A stretch of 54,401 bases of DNA from Candidatus Yanofskyibacteriota bacterium (GCA_020847715.1 JADLBM010000013.1:1-54401); one strand, 5' to 3'. Shown: positions 1-9,640, counted from the first letter of the stretch. Program-made: numbers and translations. The notes: generated by a model from the letters alone, not told the origin.

Positions 1-1
1 C

Positions 2-142
2 ATGACCGGCGCTCAGGCCGTCGCAGAAGACCCCGCGTTCTTCGCCAAGGTCTTCTGCATCAACACCAACGAGTTCACCTGGTACACCATCTCTCCTGTG
101 CCCTACACCGCACTGGCACAGGTGCCGAGCTATCGGAGGTAG
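2..142 (+). CDS. C-terminal fragment of an unidentified protein (cut by window start)
   Basis: An open frame enters from the left edge and stops with TAG at 140-142, leaving 46 readable residues ending in VPSYRR. It is shorter than the ORF-track cutoff. The ATG at position 2 may be internal, because the upstream sequence is missing. The residues (AEDPAFFAKVF, EFTWYTISPVPY) do not let me name a family. The gene converges on the minus-strand lipoprotein, and the hairpin at 153-182 lies between the two stops. Confidence 0.45.
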   Translation: MTGAQAVAEDPAFFAKVFCINTNEFTWYTISPVPYTALAQVPSYRR

Positions 143-146
143 GCAA

Positions 147-182
147 GAAAAAACGGCAGTAGCGTATACGCGCTACTGCCGT
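147..182 (-). terminator. Intrinsic terminator of the lipoprotein gene
   Basis: A perfect 12-bp stem (ACGGCAGTAGCG) with a six-base loop is followed, on the minus strand, by a run of six T. It lies 11 bases past the lipoprotein stop. On the plus strand no T run follows, so it is a good terminator only for the minus transcript. Confidence 0.9.
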
Positions 183-193
183 CACGGAATGAA

Positions 194-2221
194 CTAGCGA
201 TTCGTGCCGATGGGACAGCCGCACAGCTCGACGTGCGACAGGTTCTTGTACTGGCCAGTGGCCTCGCACAAGAAGTCGACGTGGAGTCCGGCGGCAATCC
301 ACTTGGTACTCGGGTTGGGCGTCACCTTCTTTGCGAAGTACCGATTGCCATCGGTACCGCAGGTGCCGTCCTTCACGATGACCATGGATGCGTCACGGTC
401 CGTGTCCCACGAGTTCGGGTCGGGGAAGCTCTCCTGCTTGTGGAGCTTCTGCAGACCGAAGTCCGAGCACTTGGGGTTGTTGCCGAACTGGCTTTCCAGC
501 AGGTTGGTCCAGGTGACGTTGCTCGTGGTCTGGTTGGGCGGGCAACTGGGTCCGCCCTCGACCGTGAACGTGTCCTGATCAGTGCACGAGGCGTCACCAT
601 CCTCGACCCGCAGAGTTGCCACGTAGGAACCAGGGTTCAGATTGGGGTACTGTTTTGTCGCACCATTGGGGACGGGCTCGAACGGCCCATTGTTGAGCTT
701 GATGGCGCCAGTGCCGGGGTTGATCCATCCGACCAGGCAGCTCGCGTTGCTGCCAGAGACCGAACAGGAAACCTTCGGCTTGATGACTTCGCAGTCACGC
801 GGCGGAGGCGGAGGCTCGATGGTGAACGACTTGCTCGCCGTGCACGTCTCCGTCCCGTTGAGCACGTCGAGCTTACACGAATGCGTTCCGGCAGACAGGT
901 CGGGGTAGGTCGTCCCCGCACCACTGGCAACGGTTCGCGGCGTACCCCCATCGAGGAACATCGTTCCCGATGACGGCGGCGCATTCCATGTGCCAGTACA
1001 GGTGACCGACGTACCGTTCACCTGCGGGTTCTGCAGGACGACATGGATGTCGTTGCAGGTCCGCGGTGGCGGAGGCGGCTCCTGAATGGTGAACGGCACG
1101 GACTTGTCACAGTTCACGCCAGCCTGCGCGTAGTGCAGGAGCGCGGTGTGGCTTCCAGACGTCAGCCCGGGATACGTCACACCAGGAGGCCCATTGCTGA
1201 TGGGCTGCGCAGTGCCGTTGTCCAGTTTCACGGTGGTCGAACCGCTCCCGTTCCACGTTGCCGTGATGGTTGCCGCCGTACCGCTCACGCTCGCCGAGCC
1301 GTCCAAGTTGATGACGGCACACGTCGGCGGGGGTGGCGGAGGAGGCGGAGACAGCGGCGTGATGCTCACGCTGGCCGAGTTGGACGCGCAGAGCTCACCG
1401 CTCTTGCGCACTTCCCACGATCCGGTGACGGCCAGCGGTTGCTGTCCGGCAGCGGGACGGTTGTACGTCGAGATGTTCGGCGCGCCCGAGGCCACCGCGC
1501 CGCCCGGAAACCCGGAAACGGGTGCCGGAGCCAGCGCGACGGAACCGGTGAAGCCCGACGGGAACGTCAGGATTGACTTCACGTCGGCAGTCGTCTCACC
1601 CTCGTTCTTGTCGAACGAGAAGGTCGGCGTCCCGACACCGGAACAGACCGGCGGCGGAGGCGGCGGAGGTGTCGGCGGATCCTTCGGGGTGCCGCCACAC
1701 ACCGAGTTGCTCCCGAAGTTTCCTCCGAAGGCGTCGGTGTCGACCAGATGTCCCCCTAGCCTCGGAAATGTCCCGTCGACCTTTTCGGCTCCTGTGAGAC
1801 CTGCGAGCAGGTCCAGTTGGTACCGACAGACCTCATCGGGAATCTTCACCGCAAATCGCGCAGTCGCACCCGCGGGGACTTCCTTGAACTCCTCCGTGAC
1901 GAAGTACTGCTTCATGATGCCATCTCGCAGGTCGTACAGCGCGAGGCCTGCCCAATGGGGACAGGTCCCGTTGTTCTTCACTCTCGCGGTTCCACCGGAG
2001 AGGTTGAACTCGAGCACCGAGACGAAGTCGAGTGCGCGCTCGCCGGAGCATTCCGGCTCCGGACTGGGAGATGGAGTATTCACGGGGGCGTTGATCGACT
2101 GCCCCTCAGAGGTTACCGTCTCCACGGCGGGAGACGGCTCCATCGGGGAGTTCTGCGTGCATGCCACAACTCCAGCGACCACCAGAGCGGCCGTCAGGAG
2201 TCCGAGCCCACGGATTCGCAT
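194..2221 (-). CDS. Secreted repeat lipoprotein with poly-proline hinges
   Basis: 675 residues. I start at the internal ATG (MRIRGLGLL) rather than the track's first M because AAGGAG sits six bases before it and a lipoprotein signal follows: hydrophobic stretch, then lipobox VVAC at about residue 21. The mature protein has an N-terminal Cys-containing domain, then four modules separated by hinges of 5-8 prolines. The last three modules are clearly homologous (pattern LDNG/LNNG, YP-L, G-S/T-H/Y, Cys, FTI/FTV), each about 85 residues with paired cysteines and an Ig-like or PKD-like look. The C-terminal domain of about 110 residues is also Cys-rich. Probably a surface-anchored stalk or adhesin; the ligand is unknown. 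Confidence 0.8.
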   Translation of the reverse strand: MRIRGLGLLTAALVVAGVVACTQNSPMEPSPAVETVTSEGQSINAPVNTPSPSPEPECSGERALDFVSVLEFNLSGGTARVKNNGTCPHWAGLALYDLRDGIMKQYFVTEEFKEVPAGATARFAVKIPDEVCRYQLDLLAGLTGAEKVDGTFPRLGGHLVDTDAFGGNFGSNSVCGGTPKDPPTPPPPPPPVCSGVGTPTFSFDKNEGETTADVKSILTFPSGFTGSVALAPAPVSGFPGGAVASGAPNISTYNRPAAGQQPLAVTGSWEVRKSGELCASNSASVSITPLSPPPPPPPPTCAVINLDGSASVSGTAATITATWNGSGSTTVKLDNGTAQPISNGPPGVTYPGLTSGSHTALLHYAQAGVNCDKSVPFTIQEPPPPPRTCNDIHVVLQNPQVNGTSVTCTGTWNAPPSSGTMFLDGGTPRTVASGAGTTYPDLSAGTHSCKLDVLNGTETCTASKSFTIEPPPPPRDCEVIKPKVSCSVSGSNASCLVGWINPGTGAIKLNNGPFEPVPNGATKQYPNLNPGSYVATLRVEDGDASCTDQDTFTVEGGPSCPPNQTTSNVTWTNLLESQFGNNPKCSDFGLQKLHKQESFPDPNSWDTDRDASMVIVKDGTCGTDGNRYFAKKVTPNPSTKWIAAGLHVDFLCEATGQYKNLSHVELCGCPIGTNR

Positions 2222-2304
2222 ATCTTCTCCTTGTTGTGCCGTTGCGGTTTTCCCGCCACGGCTCATTGACAACGATCCATTCCCTCGCTATTGAAGGGTG
2301 AATG

Positions 2305-2333
2305 TTTATAACATTTTATGCCGTTTTAGTCAA
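2305..2333 (-). promoter_or_regulatory. Promoter of the lipoprotein gene
   Basis: TTGACT, a 17-base spacer, then TATAAA on the minus strand. The predicted start gives a leader of about 75 bases ending in the AAGGAG ribosome site used by the lipoprotein. Confidence 0.75.
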
Positions 2334-2365
2334 TATTCTTGACACTCTCCCCCGAAGGGCCCTCG

Positions 2366-2374
2366 TGGTATACT
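2366..2374 (+). promoter_or_regulatory. Extended -10 (TGgTATACT), leaderless start of the permease
   Basis: TATACT ends exactly six bases before the ATG at 2381, and the TG of an extended -10 precedes it. No Shine-Dalgarno fits between them. A TTGACA occurs at 2339, but its 24-base spacing is too long. Confidence 0.7.
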
Positions 2375-2380
2375 AGCGAC

Positions 2381-3409
2381 ATGGAACGGCGGTACATCGA
2401 ATCATTCTTCTTCCTCGCACTCCTCCTGGGAACAATGGTGCTTGTCGCGCTTCTCGTGCTCCCCTACCTCAACACGTTCATCCTCGGTGCAATCCTTTCG
2501 TTCCTCTTCTCCGGAGCCTACGCACGCCTCCTGCGCATCATTCCGAACCGCTCACTCGCCGCGCTAGTCCTCACCCTTCTCGTACTGGTCACTATCCTCG
2601 TCCCGCTCTCGCTTGCCGGATACCGCATCGCGCAAGAGGCGGCAGGATTGTACGGCTACATTCGCAACCACACATCCGGCGACACCGTCGCCCAGCTCAT
2701 CGCTCAACTTCCGGCATCGGTACGCACACTCATCCCCGCCTCAGCGCTCAACACGCAAGCCATCGGTGCGTGGCTTCAGCAGGCGCTCGGGTGGATTGCC
2801 GGCTCGCTTGGTCCGCTCTTCTCCGGCATCGCCCGCACCATTCTCCATTTCTTCTTCCTGCTTCTGTTCTTCTACTACCTGACGCGCGATGGCGAACGAC
2901 TCAAGCGCCGCCTCATGGATCTCTCCCCGCTGTCGGATTCTCATGAGCAGGAAATCCTCGGGAAGATTGGCCGCGCCATCACAGCGACCGTGCGCGGACA
3001 GCTCGTACTCGCACTCCTTCAGTCACTTGTCGCCGGCATCGGATTTGCGCTCTTCGGCGTTCCGAATCCAGCGCTGTGGGGAAGCGTTATTCTGGTCGCC
3101 GCATTCATCCCAACAATCGGCACCGCACTCGTGCAGGTGCCGGCAATCGCCTACCTTGCCGCAACCGCCGGAACCGGCCCCGCCCTTGGGCTTGCGCTCT
3201 GGGCGCTCATCGCGGTCGGCATGCTCGACAACTTCCTCGGTCCTCGCCTTATGGCACGCGGTGCACGCATCCATCCGCTCGTCATGATGCTCGCTGTTCT
3301 CGGTGGTATTGGCATGTTCGGTCCTATCGGCATCCTGCTGGGCCCCATTCTCTTCAGTCTCCTGTACGCACTTCTGGACATCTACCTCGCGCTCGTCCGT
3401 CCAGCGTAG
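2381..3409 (+). CDS. AI-2E/PerM-family permease
   Basis: 342 residues. The start MERRYIESFFF is set by the -10 box six bases upstream; the track's earlier M overlaps the promoter. It shows the family layout: two or three N-terminal helices, a soluble stretch (about 85-145) with amphipathic sequence, then a C-terminal helical bundle with the glycine-rich ending (GMFGPIGILLGP at about 310-322). The family (PF01594) includes putative autoinducer-2 exporters and Na+/H+ antiporters, so the substrate cannot be read from sequence. Stand-alone gene converging on the epimerase. Family call is firm, substrate unknown. Confidence 0.85.
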   Translation: MERRYIESFFFLALLLGTMVLVALLVLPYLNTFILGAILSFLFSGAYARLLRIIPNRSLAALVLTLLVLVTILVPLSLAGYRIAQEAAGLYGYIRNHTSGDTVAQLIAQLPASVRTLIPASALNTQAIGAWLQQALGWIAGSLGPLFSGIARTILHFFFLLLFFYYLTRDGERLKRRLMDLSPLSDSHEQEILGKIGRAITATVRGQLVLALLQSLVAGIGFALFGVPNPALWGSVILVAAFIPTIGTALVQVPAIAYLAATAGTGPALGLALWALIAVGMLDNFLGPRLMARGARIHPLVMMLAVLGGIGMFGPIGILLGPILFSLLYALLDIYLALVRPA

Positions 3410-3420
3410 CGCCTACGATA

Positions 3421-3456
3421 CAAAAACGCCTGCTCTTCGCGTGAAGAGCAGGCGTT
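3421..3456 (-). terminator. Intrinsic terminator of the epimerase gene
   Basis: A 14-bp perfect stem (AACGCCTGCTCTTC) with a 4-base loop and a minus-strand T run, three bases past the epimerase stop. It may also slow plus-strand transcripts from the permease, but no plus T tail is present. Confidence 0.9.
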
Positions 3457-3459
3457 GCA

Positions 3460-4374
3460 CTACCCGCAGAGCCCCATGTCCTGCTTGAGCATGCGGATAC
3501 CGGTTTCGATGGAGACGAGCGGCTTCCAGTCGAGAAGCTCCGCAGCGCGGCGGATGGCGGCAAACGAGTTGCGAGGCTCGCCGGTGCGCGCCGGCTCATG
3601 AACGACCGGACCACCGATGAGTTCCGCAAGGTATGCGACCTTCGTCGGATTTCCGGCGCCGATGTTGATGATGTTCGCCTTCCCCGGAAGCTTCGCGTTG
3701 ATTGCCCTCGCGCATGCGTTGACGACATCCGACACATGCGTGAAGTCACGCGCCTGCTGGCCGTCACCCCAGATGGTCAGGGGCGTGCCGGCGAGGCGCT
3801 GCATGATGAACTTCCCGATGACCAGCGCGTACTGCCCCGACGGATCGAATCCGGGACCGTACACGTTGAAGAACCGTAGGCAGACGGTCTCAAGGCCGTA
3901 GATGTCCGACCATGTGCCGCAGCTCGATTCCCCCAGCTTCTTGTGGTTCGCGTAGGGGCTCAGCGGATTGAGCTCGGTAGTCTCCGGTGTCGGAAGAACC
4001 GGCGGATTCCCGTAGACCGAGCTCGAGCTGGCGAACACGAATCGCCGGACCCTGGCGACCTGCGCGGCAACCAATGCGTTGATGGTGCCAAACACATTCA
4101 CCGCGGCCGTTCCGACGGGGTCCGCGATGGACAGCTGGACCCGCGGAAGTGCGGCAAGGTGGAAGACGGCGTCAGCGCCCTCGAATGCCCCAACAAGCGC
4201 TCCGGGCTCGCGGACATCCGCCTTGATGAACCTGACCCTGTCGTCCAGCCGGTCGCGCCGACCAGACACAAGATTGTCGAGCGCCACGACCGCGTATCCG
4301 TCCCTACAGAGCGTGTTCACCAGATTCGAACCGATGAACCCAGCCCCGCCCGTTACGACGATCTTTTTCTGCAC
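3460..4374 (-). CDS. NAD-dependent epimerase/dehydratase (UDP-glucose 4-epimerase-like)
   Basis: 304 residues from a GTG start (M-QKKIVVTGGAGFIG). The 78 residues before it in the track are out of character, and GGGGAGG lies four bases before the GTG. An extended short-chain dehydrogenase fold is visible: Rossmann GGAGFIG at about 9-15, NAD-binding Asp in ALDNLVSG, the serine motif FASSSSVYG, and the catalytic YxxxK as YANHK. GalE/WbpP-type enzymes act on UDP-hexoses for cell-surface sugars. Nearest functional neighbours are the PMT glycosyltransferases far away at 41-45 kb. Exact substrate uncertain. Confidence 0.85.
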   Translation of the reverse strand: MQKKIVVTGGAGFIGSNLVNTLCRDGYAVVALDNLVSGRRDRLDDRVRFIKADVREPGALVGAFEGADAVFHLAALPRVQLSIADPVGTAAVNVFGTINALVAAQVARVRRFVFASSSSVYGNPPVLPTPETTELNPLSPYANHKKLGESSCGTWSDIYGLETVCLRFFNVYGPGFDPSGQYALVIGKFIMQRLAGTPLTIWGDGQQARDFTHVSDVVNACARAINAKLPGKANIINIGAGNPTKVAYLAELIGGPVVHEPARTGEPRNSFAAIRRAAELLDWKPLVSIETGIRMLKQDMGLCG

Positions 4375-4403
4375 AAAACCTCCCCATGAAAAGAACACCG
4401 CGG

Positions 4404-4412
4404 AGCATACCA
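4404..4412 (-). promoter_or_regulatory. Extended -10 (TGgTATGCT) of the epimerase gene
   Basis: TGgTATGCT lies about 29 bases before the GTG start. A short leader carrying GGGGAGG follows, so this gene combines the extended -10 with a Shine-Dalgarno. Confidence 0.5.
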
Positions 4413-4420
4413 CGGCGAAC

Positions 4421-4452
4421 AAAAGGCACCAAGCGGTCCTCAGACCGTGGTG
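4421..4452 (-). terminator. Terminator overlapping the end of ndh
   Basis: Nested stem CACC/GGTG plus GGTC-TGAG-GACC followed by CCTTTTG on the minus strand. The hairpin includes the ndh stop codon. Confidence 0.6.
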
Positions 4453-5678
4453 ATATCGCGCGGCGAGAAGAGGCCAACGGTCCAATCGGCCGCGATGCGT
4501 AGCCGTTTCCCCCACGATGCGAAGTTGAAGAGGTAGATGGTGCGCCACAACCACCACGCGAACGGCCCTGACCAGTGCGTCCCGCCAATCCGACCGACGG
4601 CGCTCCATCGTCCGAGCGAGACAAAGTCTCCCTTGCTACGATAGCGGAGCGCAGTAAGCGGTCGCTCATGGATGCTTGCAACGATATTCGCAGCAAGATA
4701 CGCGCTCTCGGCAACCGCCGCCTGCGCACGCATGGGAATAAGCTCCCCGTGCTGGTCGTGCGCGGCAGCGGCATCGCCGAGAGCCCACACATTCTTGAAT
4801 CCACGAACGCGGAGATGCTCATCCACTGCGATGCGGCCGCTCTCATGGAGGGGAAGCGCCGGAACGGCGAGAGGGACTCGTGCTTTCACACCTGCCGCCC
4901 AGATCACCGTATGCGCCTCAAGGAGCGTCCCGTCGGCAAGACGCGCGCCATCTGCCTGTACGCGGGTCACCCGCGCCTTCAGAAGGACCCGAATGCCTTT
5001 CCGGCGAAGCGTTGTGAGCGCGACTTCGGAGAGCTGCTCATCGAATTGCGGGAGCAGGCGATCGCCCCCATGCACGAGCGTGATTTCAATGCTCCCCGCG
5101 GGAATGCGTCGCCGGTAAAGCCGTAGGAATGTGGTCGTAAGCAGGTCGGTCATCTCGGCGGCAAGTTCAACGCCGGTCGGTCCGCCACCCACGATCACGA
5201 ACCGGAGCGCTCCGCGCGACGGCTCGCCCGCACCGGTACGCTCGAACTGTCCGATGAACTGCTCCCGGAGACGCTGTGCGTCCCGCAGATCCTTCAACGC
5301 GAATGCGAATTCCTCGACGCCAGGAACATTCATTGCGTCGGTCTCCGCCCCCGTTGCAATAACGAGGTGGTCGTACGCGATGAGGCCATGATCAGTACGG
5401 ACGAACCGTCGCTCGACATCAACGGATTCAACCGTCGCCTGAGCGAGATCAGCGCAGTCTCCGTCGATGATCTCGCGCACGCCCTGCACGACATTGTGGA
5501 GCCCCACGCCGCCGGTAGCCGCCTCGTGGAGGAGCGGCGAGAAGAGAAAGTGGTTCGTATTGTTCACGATCACGATGCGCGTCGTGCGTCGGTCGATGCG
5601 CTTACGAAGCCGGAGGTAGGCGTAGACACCTCCGAACCCCGCGCCAAGAATAACGATCGTGCGACGAACATCGGTCAT
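4440..5678 (-). CDS. ndh: Type II NADH dehydrogenase
   Basis: 412 residues, close to the usual 400-430. It has two dinucleotide-binding folds: FAD site ILGAGFGGVYAYLRL at the N terminus, and NADH site FVIVGGGPTGVELAAEM at about 160-176. The second FAD contact is the WALGDAAA motif at about 295. A C-terminal amphipathic and aromatic tail (FAWWLWRTIYLFNF) fits peripheral membrane binding. It would oxidise NADH and reduce a quinone without proton pumping. It sits 18 bases downstream of copA and has its own -10 box. A quinone-linked enzyme is notable in a CPR-like genome and pairs with the HybA/NrfD module at 16-18 kb. Confidence 0.85.
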   Translation of the reverse strand: MTDVRRTIVILGAGFGGVYAYLRLRKRIDRRTTRIVIVNNTNHFLFSPLLHEAATGGVGLHNVVQGVREIIDGDCADLAQATVESVDVERRFVRTDHGLIAYDHLVIATGAETDAMNVPGVEEFAFALKDLRDAQRLREQFIGQFERTGAGEPSRGALRFVIVGGGPTGVELAAEMTDLLTTTFLRLYRRRIPAGSIEITLVHGGDRLLPQFDEQLSEVALTTLRRKGIRVLLKARVTRVQADGARLADGTLLEAHTVIWAAGVKARVPLAVPALPLHESGRIAVDEHLRVRGFKNVWALGDAAAAHDQHGELIPMRAQAAVAESAYLAANIVASIHERPLTALRYRSKGDFVSLGRWSAVGRIGGTHWSGPFAWWLWRTIYLFNFASWGKRLRIAADWTVGLFSPRDITTV

Positions 5679-5684
5679 GCCCCG

Positions 5685-5693
5685 AGTATAGCA
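5685..5693 (-). promoter_or_regulatory. Extended -10 (TGcTATACT), leaderless start of ndh
   Basis: TATACT ends six bases before the ndh ATG with TG in the extended position. It overlaps the end of copA, so ndh could be transcribed both on its own and by readthrough. Confidence 0.65.
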
Positions 5694-5696
5694 CTC

Positions 5697-7934
5697 CTAT
5701 CCGACGACACGCCACCGCTTGAGCAGGAGAGAGTTGAGCACTACCGAGATGGAACTGAATGCCATCGCGCCGGATGCGAGCACCGGATTCAGCAGAATCC
5801 CCCACACCGGATAGAGCGCTCCCATCGCGACCGGAATCAGAATGATGTTGTACCCGAACGCCCACACGAGATTCATACGGATAGTACGAAGCGTACGACG
5901 CGAGAGAAGGAGCGCCGTTACGACCGCTCCAAGGTCCTTGTTCACGAGCGTAATATCGGCCGCCTCGATAGCCACATCCGTTCCGCTCGCCATAGCAATG
6001 CCAATATCAGCCGCCGCAAGCGCGGGAGCATCGTTGATGCCATCCCCGACCATGGCGACCTTCTTCCCCTCCTTCTGGAGCGCGATGACATGCGATGCTT
6101 TTTGGTCAGGTAGTACTTGCGCCTCGAATCGGGTAATACCGAGCGCATGTGCGACCGTCCGCGCAACACGCTCGTGGTCACCCGTAATCATTACGACCTC
6201 AATGCCGCGTCGCAGCAGCTGGGTAACCGCACGCTTCGCGGACGGCTTCACCGCATCTGCGACACCGATTGCTCCAATCATGCGGCCCTCGACGGCAACG
6301 ATAGTCACCGCGCTCCCGCTCTCAAGGAGTCCGTCGATGGCATCCCGCATCGGGGCGACATCAACGCCACGCTCCTGCATGAGACGCTCAGTTCCAGCAA
6401 ACACCCGCTTCCCATGGAGGACGCCCTGCACTCCGAAACCGGGCACCGCTTCGAACGATTCCGGCTCAGCGGGGGTCGCGAGTCCCCGTCGTTGCGCCTC
6501 GGCAACGATGGCAGCGGCCACCGGATGACTCGACGATCGTTCAAGTGCATACTCTACGGCAAGCACATCAGCCTCGGTGTGCCCCTCTCGTGCAATAACG
6601 CGCGTCACCTGCGGCTTTCCTTCGGTGAGAGTACCCGTCTTGTCGAACATCACCGCACTCACGGTGTGCGCAATCTCAAGCGCTTCGGCATCCTTGATGA
6701 GGACCCCATGCTGTGCGCCAAGTCCGGTGCCGACCATGATTGCCGTCGGTGTCGCGAGTCCCATCGCACAAGGGCAGGCGATAATGAGGACGGCAACGGC
6801 ATTTAGGATGGCGAACGGAAGCGAGGGCTCCGGACCGACGATATACCACACCGCGAATGTTGCGATTGCCAACATCAGCACGACCGGAACGAAATACGAT
6901 GAGACCGTATCAGCGAGCCGCTGGATCGGCGCCTTGCTTCCCTGCGCTTCCTGCACAAGCTTCACGATCTGCGCCAGCATCGTTTCCGAACCGACTTTCG
7001 TCGCACGGAATGTGAACGAACCGTTCGTGTTGACCGTAGCGCCAATGACCGTATCTCCCTTCCCTTTTTCAGCGGGAATACTCTCCCCCGTCACCATGGA
7101 TTCGTCGATGGCCGATGAGCCTTCGAGGATGACGCCGTCAACAGGCACCTTCTCGCCCGGCCGAACCCGCACCGTGTCGCCAATGACGACCGCCTCGAGC
7201 GGCACATCCACTTCATTCCCGTCGCGCACAACCCGAGCCGTCTTCGCCTGGAGCCCGAGGAGTGTCCGTATTGCCTCGGAGGTACCGGCCTTCGCTCGCG
7301 CCTCGAAGTAGCGCCCCAGCAGGATGAGACCGATGATGACGGTCGAGACATCGAAGTACGGCTCCGGCATAATGCCGAGCCGCTCCACAACGCTCGGCGC
7401 CGCGGTCATGACGACGGAATAGATGAACGCGACGCTCGTCCCGATGGTGACGAGCGTGTCCATGTTGGCGCTTCGATGCCGGAGCGACGACCATGTCGCG
7501 CGATAGAACTGCCAACCCGCCCAGAATTGCACCGGAACGGCGAGCGCGAACTGGAACCAGAAGTTTTGGAGGATGCGCGGGGCGGTGTTCATGAGCCACG
7601 GGAAGCTCCCCCACACAATACCAGCACCCAGCACGAGACTCACGATTGCGCGAAGGCGCAGACCCGCCAGCTCACGCTTCTTCCGCGCCCGCTCGGCGTC
7701 CTCATGCCCAAGCTCGTCGGTAATCATCGCCTGATACCCAACACTCGCCACCGCAGACTGCAGGGTCGCGTCGGAGACGCGTGCGGGGTCATATGCAACC
7801 GTCGCCTTCTCGGTGGCCAGATTGACGGTCACGGTATCGACACCCGGCACGTCACGGAGCGCTCCTTCAAGGAGCGTCACACATGAAGCGCAGTGCATTC
7901 CCTTGATGGGGAATGTCTTCTTCGTAGTCGTCAT
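5697..7934 (-). CDS. copA: Copper-translocating P1B-type ATPase
   Basis: 745 residues starting at [12 protein letters not shown]; the track's 13 extra residues overlap the upstream gene. One N-terminal HMA domain with GMHCASC, eight predicted helices, the actuator loop VTGES, ion-binding [15 protein letters not shown], the phosphorylation site DKTGTLTEG, the SSSHPVAAA histidine-proline motif of the N domain, and the hinge VGDGINDAP. The CPC motif marks a Cu+-type (P1B-1) pump for export across the cytoplasmic membrane. It overlaps the upstream small cupredoxin by ATGA, so it belongs to the copper operon. Confidence 0.93.
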   Translation of the reverse strand: MTTTKKTFPIKGMHCASCVTLLEGALRDVPGVDTVTVNLATEKATVAYDPARVSDATLQSAVASVGYQAMITDELGHEDAERARKKRELAGLRLRAIVSLVLGAGIVWGSFPWLMNTAPRILQNFWFQFALAVPVQFWAGWQFYRATWSSLRHRSANMDTLVTIGTSVAFIYSVVMTAAPSVVERLGIMPEPYFDVSTVIIGLILLGRYFEARAKAGTSEAIRTLLGLQAKTARVVRDGNEVDVPLEAVVIGDTVRVRPGEKVPVDGVILEGSSAIDESMVTGESIPAEKGKGDTVIGATVNTNGSFTFRATKVGSETMLAQIVKLVQEAQGSKAPIQRLADTVSSYFVPVVLMLAIATFAVWYIVGPEPSLPFAILNAVAVLIIACPCAMGLATPTAIMVGTGLGAQHGVLIKDAEALEIAHTVSAVMFDKTGTLTEGKPQVTRVIAREGHTEADVLAVEYALERSSSHPVAAAIVAEAQRRGLATPAEPESFEAVPGFGVQGVLHGKRVFAGTERLMQERGVDVAPMRDAIDGLLESGSAVTIVAVEGRMIGAIGVADAVKPSAKRAVTQLLRRGIEVVMITGDHERVARTVAHALGITRFEAQVLPDQKASHVIALQKEGKKVAMVGDGINDAPALAAADIGIAMASGTDVAIEAADITLVNKDLGAVVTALLLSRRTLRTIRMNLVWAFGYNIILIPVAMGALYPVWGILLNPVLASGAMAFSSISVVLNSLLLKRWRVVG

Positions 7935-8290
7935 GATGCAATGATAGCCCCGTGGAACATGCCCATACCGCACGAAAAGCGGTACGTGCCAGCACGCGGC
8001 GGCGTAATAACGATTTCAGTGACCGCATCCAATGGAAGCGAGCGCCGGATCTTAAGATCGGCGATAACAACCTCTTCGAGACACTCGGAAGGATCCTTCC
8101 GGAAGAACCGTATCGTCGTTGGAACACCGACGGGAACCCTGAGCGTATCAGGGGTGTACCCACCGTCGACAACAATATCGACGACGGCGCCGGCGGCAAC
8201 CACGCGCCCCCGTTTCCCGAAGAAGAACCATGCGACACCGACAACGCTGGCGAGCGCTAACGCTCCGACAATATATTCATCTATGTTCAT
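7931..8290 (-). CDS. Membrane-anchored small cupredoxin-like protein
   Basis: 119 residues: an N-terminal helix (about 7-24, [19 protein letters not shown]) followed by a beta-rich domain with the EfeO/cupredoxin-type pattern ([37 protein letters not shown]). The metal-ligand region has Cys, two Met and a His ([10 protein letters not shown]) and closely resembles the tail of the neighbouring fusion protein. Probably an outward-facing copper carrier delivering to or from CopA. It lies 9 bases after the fusion gene's stop and overlaps copA by four bases (ATGA), so translation is likely coupled. Confidence 0.75.
   Translation of the reverse strand: MNIDEYIVGALALASVVGVAWFFFGKRGRVVAAGAVVDIVVDGGYTPDTLRVPVGVPTTIRFFRKDPSECLEEVVIADLKIRRSLPLDAVTEIVITPPRAGTYRFSCGMGMFHGAIIAS
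7941..7946 (-). promoter_or_regulatory. Possible internal -10 (TATCAT) before copA
   Basis: TATCAT is six bases before the copA ATG, matching the leaderless spacing seen elsewhere. It lies inside the upstream coding sequence and lacks the TG extension, so it may be chance. Confidence 0.3.
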
Positions 8291-8299
8291 AGGAGAGTA

Positions 8300-9640
8300 C
8301 TATTCAACAACCTCAATGATGCCGCGGTACATGCCCATTGAGCACGAGAACCGCATCAGACCGGTCTTGGTCGGCGTGAATTCGATAATGTTCTGGCCGG
8401 GTTGCAGATCAACCGCGATATTCATCGCGGGAAGGTTCAGCGAGCTCGCGCAGGTATAGGAGTTTGTCGACTCAACCCTCCACGCCACCGGAATTCCGCG
8501 CTTCACCACAATGCGGTCCGCACTGTACCCGAACACGCTTTGCTCCATATCGACGTACTGCTTCCCGTCGCGCACCTCGGCAACGAGAACACGCTCACCC
8601 TCGCGAGCCGGTACTGCCGTCGTCGGGCGCCCAAGAACGATACCGGTTAGCGTCCAGCCATTGCTCATGTTCCACAGGCCGAGCGCCACGGCGGCAATGC
8701 CAGCCGCGGCAAAGAAGACGCGACCGCCCGAGCCGCGCACCGCAGACGAGAGCCAGCCAACCCCCAAGAGGCCGGGAGCGGTTCCCACAGCAAACGCCGC
8801 CATGAGAAGCGCGCCTCCCCAGAGACTTCCGGTCGCAAGCGCAGCGAGCTGAGCCGCTTGCGTAAATCCGCATGGCACGAAGAAGGTGAGCGCTCCCGTG
8901 AGCATTGCGCCTCGATGACTGTACTCCCGCACATCACTCGCAAGGCCAAGTCGACGGGCAATACCCGTCGGAAGCGAAAGCGTGGTGAGCCTCGGAAACA
9001 GTCCCGTCAACGAGAGGCCGACCAACAGCATGGACGCGCCAGCAAGCAGAATGAGCCAGCCGGTCATGCTTGGCGTCGGGCGAGCGAGCGCTCCGAGCGC
9101 ACCAACCGCACCACCCAGAACAGCGAATCCAAGGATGCGCCCCGCGTTGAAGAACAGGTGTGGTCGGAATTTCTGTGCGGTCGTCGCCTCCGGATGTTTT
9201 TGGGCGTGTCGCGCCGCATACGCGAGCACGAGACCACCAACCAGCGCCATACAGGTGGATACCCCCGCTGTGAGTCCGGCAATGAGGGCACCAGTCACTC
9301 CAACGCCGGTGCCGGCTTGCGCGGCAAGCGCATCAAGTCCCGATAGTTTTAGTGCGATCCACCCGACAAAGACGATGCAGGACGCGACCAGTGCGGTGCT
9401 CCATGCACTGCTATCGGTGGATATCCATGCACGGGACCGTTGCCCCATGGAGTACCCCGCACGACGCACTGCCGCAGTGAGCGCTGAGGTATCGGGAGCG
9501 CCTCGCCAGTGCACACGGGTGCGGCCGGTATTCGGATCGACGCGCACACGGGCGACATTTGGAATCGCCCCAATCGCTTTCTCTAAGATGATCTGACAGG
9601 AACTGCAGTGCGTTCCCGCAATACGATATTCTTGTTCCAT
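8300..9640 (-). CDS. HMA - TauE/SafE-like membrane domain - cupredoxin fusion
   Basis: 446 residues in three parts. Residues 1-66 are a heavy-metal-associated domain with the metal site THCSSC. Residues about 80-330 are six or more helices of the sulfite exporter TauE/SafE (UreH_2/DsbD-like) type, including the conserved FFVPCGFTQAAQLA. Residues about 350-446 are a cupredoxin-like domain ending FSCSMGMYRGIIEV. Similar fusions occur next to copper ATPases, and a role in moving copper (or electrons) across the membrane is an inference. First gene of the copper block. A weak -10 (TAACAC) lies six bases before the ATG. Confidence 0.82.
   Translation of the reverse strand: MEQEYRIAGTHCSSCQIILEKAIGAIPNVARVRVDPNTGRTRVHWRGAPDTSALTAAVRRAGYSMGQRSRAWISTDSSAWSTALVASCIVFVGWIALKLSGLDALAAQAGTGVGVTGALIAGLTAGVSTCMALVGGLVLAYAARHAQKHPEATTAQKFRPHLFFNAGRILGFAVLGGAVGALGALARPTPSMTGWLILLAGASMLLVGLSLTGLFPRLTTLSLPTGIARRLGLASDVREYSHRGAMLTGALTFFVPCGFTQAAQLAALATGSLWGGALLMAAFAVGTAPGLLGVGWLSSAVRGSGGRVFFAAAGIAAVALGLWNMSNGWTLTGIVLGRPTTAVPAREGERVLVAEVRDGKQYVDMEQSVFGYSADRIVVKRGIPVAWRVESTNSYTCASSLNLPAMNIAVDLQPGQNIIEFTPTKTGLMRFSCSMGMYRGIIEVVE

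Noticed and set aside
2339-2374. TTGACA plus TATACT as a -35/-10 pair for the permease
   Set aside because: Spacing is 24 bases; the extended -10 alone explains the start better.
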